Shown here in pieces: positions 60,668-64,000 of a stretch of 64,000 nucleotides of DNA. Within the stretch, counting starts at the first letter, position 1; each line of letters opens with the position of its first letter. The notes under the pieces were generated by a model. That model was not told the origin of the DNA, did no database searches, and saw only the letters and a program-made list of their open reading frames with translations. The DNA comes from Mycolicibacterium komossense (GTDB taxonomy: Bacteria > Actinomycetota > Actinomycetes > Mycobacteriales > Mycobacteriaceae). A program made the translations under genes and the position numbers. The stretch spans positions 1 to 64,000 of the forward strand of contig NZ_JACKTY010000048.1 in assembly GCF_025822605.1 (NCBI RefSeq). The letters are read 5' to 3'.

Positions 60668-62161
60668 CTAAGGGTCTATGACCAGGGCGAATGCCTTGTT
60701 CTCGATGCCACCGGAACGGTCGACCGCGATGAACTTCTGCTCCACGTATTCATCGATGGCGCCGGGTCCGCCCTCACGGCCCAGCCCGCTCTCCTTGAAT
60801 CCGCCGAACGGGTAGGCCGGGTGGATGATGTGCCAGTTGTTCACCCACACCATGCCCGCGTCGAGTCGACGGGCCACCTGCTGCGCCTCCTCCGCGTCCC
60901 CCCAGACGCCGGCCGAGAGTCCGTATCTGGTGTCGTTGGCGACGGCCACGGCCTCGTCGACGGTGTCGTAGGTGAGCACCACCAGGACGGGCCCGAATAC
61001 CTCTTCGCGGGCTACCCGCATGTCGTTGCTGACGTCGACGAAGATCGTCGGCTCGATCCAGTAGCCCTTGTCGAAGCCGGGGCCGGTCGGGGCCTTTCCG
61101 CCAAGGGCGAGGGTGGCGCCCTCGTCGGCTGCGATGCGGAAGTAATCCAGGATGCGGTCCCGCTGGGTGGCCGAGACGATGGGCCCGATGTGGGTGGTGG
61201 GTGCCAACGGGTCGCCGAGCTGTAGCGTCGCTCCACGCGCCACCAGTTTCTCGACGATCTCGTCGCGCCGGGCGGCCGGGATCAGTAGCCGGGTGCCGGC
61301 CTCGCAGGCCTCACCGTTGTTGGCCATGCAGGCGAAAAGTGCCCCGTCGACCGCCATGTCGATATCAGCGCTGTCGAGGATGATGTTCGCGCCCTTGCCC
61401 CCGAGCTCCAGCGTGACGCGCCGGATCGAGTCGGCGGACTGGCGCAGGATGCTCTTGCCCACCGCGGTCGACCCGGTGAACGCGACCTTGCGGACATCGG
61501 GGTGGCCGGACAGGTGCGCACCCACGGGTTCTCCGTCGCCGGTGACGACGTTGAGTACACCTGGCGGCAGTCCGGCGGCGTCGAATTCACGGGCCAGTTC
61601 CAGCGGCAGCAGGGGAGCGTGCTCATCGGGTTTGAGGACCACGGAGTTCCCGGCGACCAACGCGGGTCCGATCTTCCACACTGTGGTCAGCAGCGGGATG
61701 TTCCACGGCACGATGGCCGCGACGACCCCGATGGGCTGGCGTACCACGATCCCGTCGGCGGCGATGGGTTCGATTGCGGGACCGGGGGTTTCCCACTCGT
61801 AGGTCTGCGCGATCGCGGCCAGATACTGGAGCTGCCCGACAGACAGGCCGACGTGCAGGGCGCCGGTGATACGGATGGTGGCGCCGTTCTCCTGCGACTG
61901 CAGGGCGGCCAGTTCCTCCCCGCGAGCGGCCAGCCGCAGTGCCACGTCGTTGATCAGCGCGGCGCGCTCCGCGGGTGGGGTGCGTCGCCAGGTGCCCTCG
62001 TCGAAGGAACCCTTGGCGGCGGCCACGGCGGAGTCGACGTGTTCGACGCGGCCTTTGGCCACCGTCGCCACGAGTTCTTCGGTTGCGGGACTGCGGATTT
62101 CGTAGACATCGTCGGTGTCGATCCATTTGCCGTCGATATACATCGAGTAGTGGTTGGGCAC
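60668..62161 (-). CDS. NAD(P)-dependent aldehyde dehydrogenase
   Basis: A 497-residue ALDH-superfamily enzyme oxidising an aldehyde to the acid. Visible motifs are the cofactor-binding VPWNIPLLTTVWKIGPAL, KPDE, FTGSTAVGK, general base Glu252 (LELGGKGAN) and catalytic Cys286 (NNGEACEAGTR). The C-terminal EEVFGPVLVVL and PFGGFKESGLGREGG are canonical. The GTG at 62161 has AAGGAG 7 nt upstream, and the longer frame to 62392 lies inside the ligase gene. With the acyl-CoA ligase it could take an aldehyde through an acid to an acyl-CoA. Confidence 0.92.
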   Translation of the reverse strand: MPNHYSMYIDGKWIDTDDVYEIRSPATEELVATVAKGRVEHVDSAVAAAKGSFDEGTWRRTPPAERAALINDVALRLAARGEELAALQSQENGATIRITGALHVGLSVGQLQYLAAIAQTYEWETPGPAIEPIAADGIVVRQPIGVVAAIVPWNIPLLTTVWKIGPALVAGNSVVLKPDEHAPLLPLELAREFDAAGLPPGVLNVVTGDGEPVGAHLSGHPDVRKVAFTGSTAVGKSILRQSADSIRRVTLELGGKGANIILDSADIDMAVDGALFACMANNGEACEAGTRLLIPAARRDEIVEKLVARGATLQLGDPLAPTTHIGPIVSATQRDRILDYFRIAADEGATLALGGKAPTGPGFDKGYWIEPTIFVDVSNDMRVAREEVFGPVLVVLTYDTVDEAVAVANDTRYGLSAGVWGDAEEAQQVARRLDAGMVWVNNWHIIHPAYPFGGFKESGLGREGGPGAIDEYVEQKFIAVDRSGGIENKAFALVIDP

Positions 62162-62175
62162 GTAGAGCTCCTTCG

Positions 62176-63759
62176 TTAGCTGATCTGGCGGGCGCGGCCC
62201 TGCCAATAGGGCGCTCGGAGGGCCTTCTTGTCGACCTTGCCGGCCGGGTTCAGCGGCAGTGTCTCGGCGAAAACGATCGACTTCGGTGCCGCAACGCTGC
62301 CCAGCGCTGCCTTGACGTGGGTGATGAGTTCGGCCTCGGACACCGTGACCGAATCGCGGGTGACGACGACGGCAAGTACTGCCTCGCCCCACTTCTCGTG
62401 CGGAACGCCGATGACCGCGCTCTGGGCCACGGCCGGGTGCTCGGCCAGCGCATCCTCGACCTGACGGGGGAAGACGTTGAAGCCGCCGCTGACCACCATG
62501 TCCTTCTTGCGGTCGACGAGGTAGAGGAAACCGTCGTCGTCAAGGTGGCCGATATCGCCGGTGTGCACCCATCCGTCCCGCAGTGTCTCCGGGTTGCGCT
62601 GCGGATCAAGGTAACTGAGCATCTGACCGAGTTGGCGCGAGCAGATCTCGCCCACCTCGCCGATCGGCAGGTGGTTGTCCTCGTCGTCCTGGATGCTCAC
62701 CCGCACCTGGAACATCGGCCGACCCGCCGACGCCAGGTGGGCCGGGTGGTCTACTGCGTGCTCGTTCTTGCGCAGGCACGCCACGTATCCGGGCTCGGTA
62801 CCGGCGTAGGTCTGGATGAAGATCGGCCCGAACACGTCCAGCGCTTCCCGCAGGCGCTCGGGGGCGATCGGCGAGCCGGCGTAGACAATCGTCTGCAGCG
62901 AGCTCAGATCGAAGTCGCTCCGGTGCGGGTGATCGAGCAACAGGTAGATGATCGTCGGTACGACCGCTGTCGCGGTGATCTTGTGCCGCTCGATGTTCGT
63001 CAGCAGGCCTTCGACATCCAGACCCGCGAGCATTACGTTCGTTCCGCCGCGAACAAAGGTCGGCATCACGAAGATCTGCGAGAAGTGCGTCAGGGGAGCG
63101 CCGTGGGCGAACACCTCGCCGAACCGGATGTCGGCGATCTCCAACCCGGCAGACACGCTGTAGTGGCTCCACGTGAAATGGGAATTCACCACACCTTTCG
63201 GCTCACCGGTGCTGCCGGAGGTGAACAGCACGTACGCCTCGTCGTGTTCGTCGATGGCGACGTTGGGGCGGCTGGCGGGCTGGGCCTCGACCAGTTCCGC
63301 GAAATCGGCGGCATCCACCCGTTCGGTGGTCGCTGCGCCGACCCGGATCAGCGTCTGCAGTTTGGGGAGTTCGTCCCGAATCTGGGCGACGGCGTCTTCG
63401 AACTTCGCGTGGTAGACGAGCGTGGTGGCGTCGGCCTGAGCGAGGTTGGACCGGAAGCCGTCGGCGGTGGCGCGGGTGGGCATCTGCACCAGTACCGCCC
63501 CCGCCGCCCAGATGCCGTGCTGGACCGGGATGAATTCCAGGCAATTGGGCATCAGCAGCCCGACTCGCTCACCCTTTTGCACACCAGTTGCCAACAGCGC
63601 GTTTGCGATTCGGCTACGCCACTGCAGCAGATCGCGGTAGGTCACCGAGCGCTCGTCGCCGAACCCCTCGACGATGGCGGTCCGGTCCGCGTAGTACGCG
63701 CCCGCGCGGTCGAGGACATCGGGCAGCGTGCCCCAGGTGCCGGAGTTGTTCGGAATCAC
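62176..63759 (-). CDS. Acyl-CoA ligase / AMP-binding enzyme
   Basis: A 527-residue adenylate-forming enzyme. Motifs are the P-loop-like LFTSGSTGEPKGV, the A5 region TYAGTEPGYV, A7 WVHTGDIG, A8 LVDRKKDMVVSGGFNVFPRQVE, and the A10 Lys in NPAGKVDKK. It activates a carboxylic acid with ATP and CoA; chain length or ring type cannot be read from these motifs. The start is GTG 63759, overlapping the stop of the SnoaL-like gene as GTGA. The aldehyde dehydrogenase follows after 14 bp. Confidence 0.92.
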   Translation of the reverse strand: MIPNNSGTWGTLPDVLDRAGAYYADRTAIVEGFGDERSVTYRDLLQWRSRIANALLATGVQKGERVGLLMPNCLEFIPVQHGIWAAGAVLVQMPTRATADGFRSNLAQADATTLVYHAKFEDAVAQIRDELPKLQTLIRVGAATTERVDAADFAELVEAQPASRPNVAIDEHDEAYVLFTSGSTGEPKGVVNSHFTWSHYSVSAGLEIADIRFGEVFAHGAPLTHFSQIFVMPTFVRGGTNVMLAGLDVEGLLTNIERHKITATAVVPTIIYLLLDHPHRSDFDLSSLQTIVYAGSPIAPERLREALDVFGPIFIQTYAGTEPGYVACLRKNEHAVDHPAHLASAGRPMFQVRVSIQDDEDNHLPIGEVGEICSRQLGQMLSYLDPQRNPETLRDGWVHTGDIGHLDDDGFLYLVDRKKDMVVSGGFNVFPRQVEDALAEHPAVAQSAVIGVPHEKWGEAVLAVVVTRDSVTVSEAELITHVKAALGSVAAPKSIVFAETLPLNPAGKVDKKALRAPYWQGRARQIS

Positions 63760-64000
63760 CAGCCGGCCAACGAGGCCGGATCGAAACCCTCCACCCAGTA
63801 TTCAGGGGTGATGATCGGCAGCCCCAGCTCCTGCAGGACCGGGGTGTCGTTCCAGTAGGTGGTTTCGCGGGCGATCTTGCCGGCGGAATCGAGCTGATGC
63901 CAGGTGATGCCGCGGGTGCTCAGGGTTTTGCCGCCGGTCGGCACGCCGCGATAGGTGTCCAGCCCGGTGCCGGTCCAGTCCCAGAGGATGACGACGGCGG
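63756..64000 (-). CDS. SnoaL-like / NTF2-fold protein (partial, 5' end outside window)
   Basis: The frame stays open to the window edge, so the N-terminus is missing. The visible C-terminal 81 residues (LWDWTGTG, TYRGVPTGGKTLSTRGI, QLDSAGKIARETTYWND) have the pattern of SnoaL-like proteins of the NTF2 fold, where the pocket-closing strands carry GR...W.....GKI.....Y.D. Members act as cyclases, isomerases or hydrolases, or have unknown function. It is translationally coupled to the acyl-CoA ligase. Any start codon inside the visible region would truncate the fold. Confidence 0.75.
   Translation of the reverse strand, partial: AVVILWDWTGTGLDTYRGVPTGGKTLSTRGITWHQLDSAGKIARETTYWNDTPVLQELGLPIITPEYWVEGFDPASLAGW

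Noticed and set aside
61975-63858. A 627-codon plus-strand frame opposite the acyl-CoA ligase
   Set aside because: It is a mirror of strong minus-strand coding bias, with low-complexity Arg/Gly-rich translation.
1-64000. CRISPR arrays, insertion sequences or prophage
   Set aside because: No regularly spaced repeats, transposase or integrase motifs, or phage structural genes were seen by reading. Small or diverged repeats could be missed without computation.

Overview
The window reads as the chromosome of a fast-growing, environmental mycobacterium (Mycolicibacterium type). It is GC-rich. It carries the trehalose/GlgE alpha-glucan genes, NucS mismatch repair, an MmpS/MmpL pair, an MspA-type porin, a WXG/EspC-like type VII secretion target and an Ada-AlkA fusion. 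Gene order from 1 to about 31.1 kb follows, from memory, the M. tuberculosis block rrf-ogt-alkA (Rv1316c/1317c) to lprD (Rv1343c). Species assignment is inference.

Layout. 1-100: 3' end of 5S rRNA and its terminator. 0.1-9.3 kb: ogt-alkA, glutaminase, adenylate cyclase, nucS, methylmalonyl-CoA epimerase, fadA4, a DUF3817 protein and a thioredoxin-TPR protein. 9.3-17.3 kb: glgB-glgE facing glgP, with a virginiamycin-B-lyase-like propeller coupled to glgP. 17.4-31.1 kb: MspA porin, zinc metallopeptidase, dinG, pncB1, clpS, DUF2017, P1 peptidase, rhomboid, murI, cAMP phosphodiesterase, rph, rdgB, an MFS pump, DUF3817 and lprD. The mec-cysO-cysM genes that lie between the P1 peptidase and the rhomboid in M. 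tuberculosis are absent. 31.4 kb: tRNA-Leu(UAG), where the parallel with M. tuberculosis stops.

31.6-34.2 kb holds a three-gene secretion operon (EspC-like protein, WXG-hydrolase fusion, lipoprotein) resembling Rv2078-Rv2079-lppJ. 35.8-37.1 kb holds a class I DAHP synthase preceded by a leaderless 23-codon leader peptide with adjacent Tyr and Trp codons and a Phe codon two codons on, followed by an intrinsic terminator: a probable aromatic amino acid attenuator. 37.0-41.5 kb: mmpS-mmpL plus a small membrane protein, divergent from a marR gene with two palindromes between them. 41.5-49 kb: a TrkA/antiporter potassium pair, a flippase-like protein with a degenerate kinase domain, an MDR oxidoreductase, a small Cys-rich secreted protein, a zinc-finger rhomboid and an SRPBCC protein.

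49-64 kb is a catabolic region. An AtuA-type operon (acyl-CoA carboxylase beta and alpha, enoyl-CoA hydratase, TIGR03084 protein, AtuA-like protein) and an upstream nitronate monooxygenase share a 23-bp promoter element. Two tandem LuxR regulators face them. A second minus-strand cluster (SnoaL-like, acyl-CoA ligase, aldehyde dehydrogenase, LLM-like fragment, flavin reductase) runs off the window end.

Two recurring patterns help with start calls. Fifteen starts have an [T/C]ANNNT hexamer 6-7 nt upstream of the ATG or GTG, as expected for leaderless mycobacterial mRNAs. Many other starts overlap the upstream stop codon as ATGA or GTGA. No insertion sequence, prophage or CRISPR array was seen.
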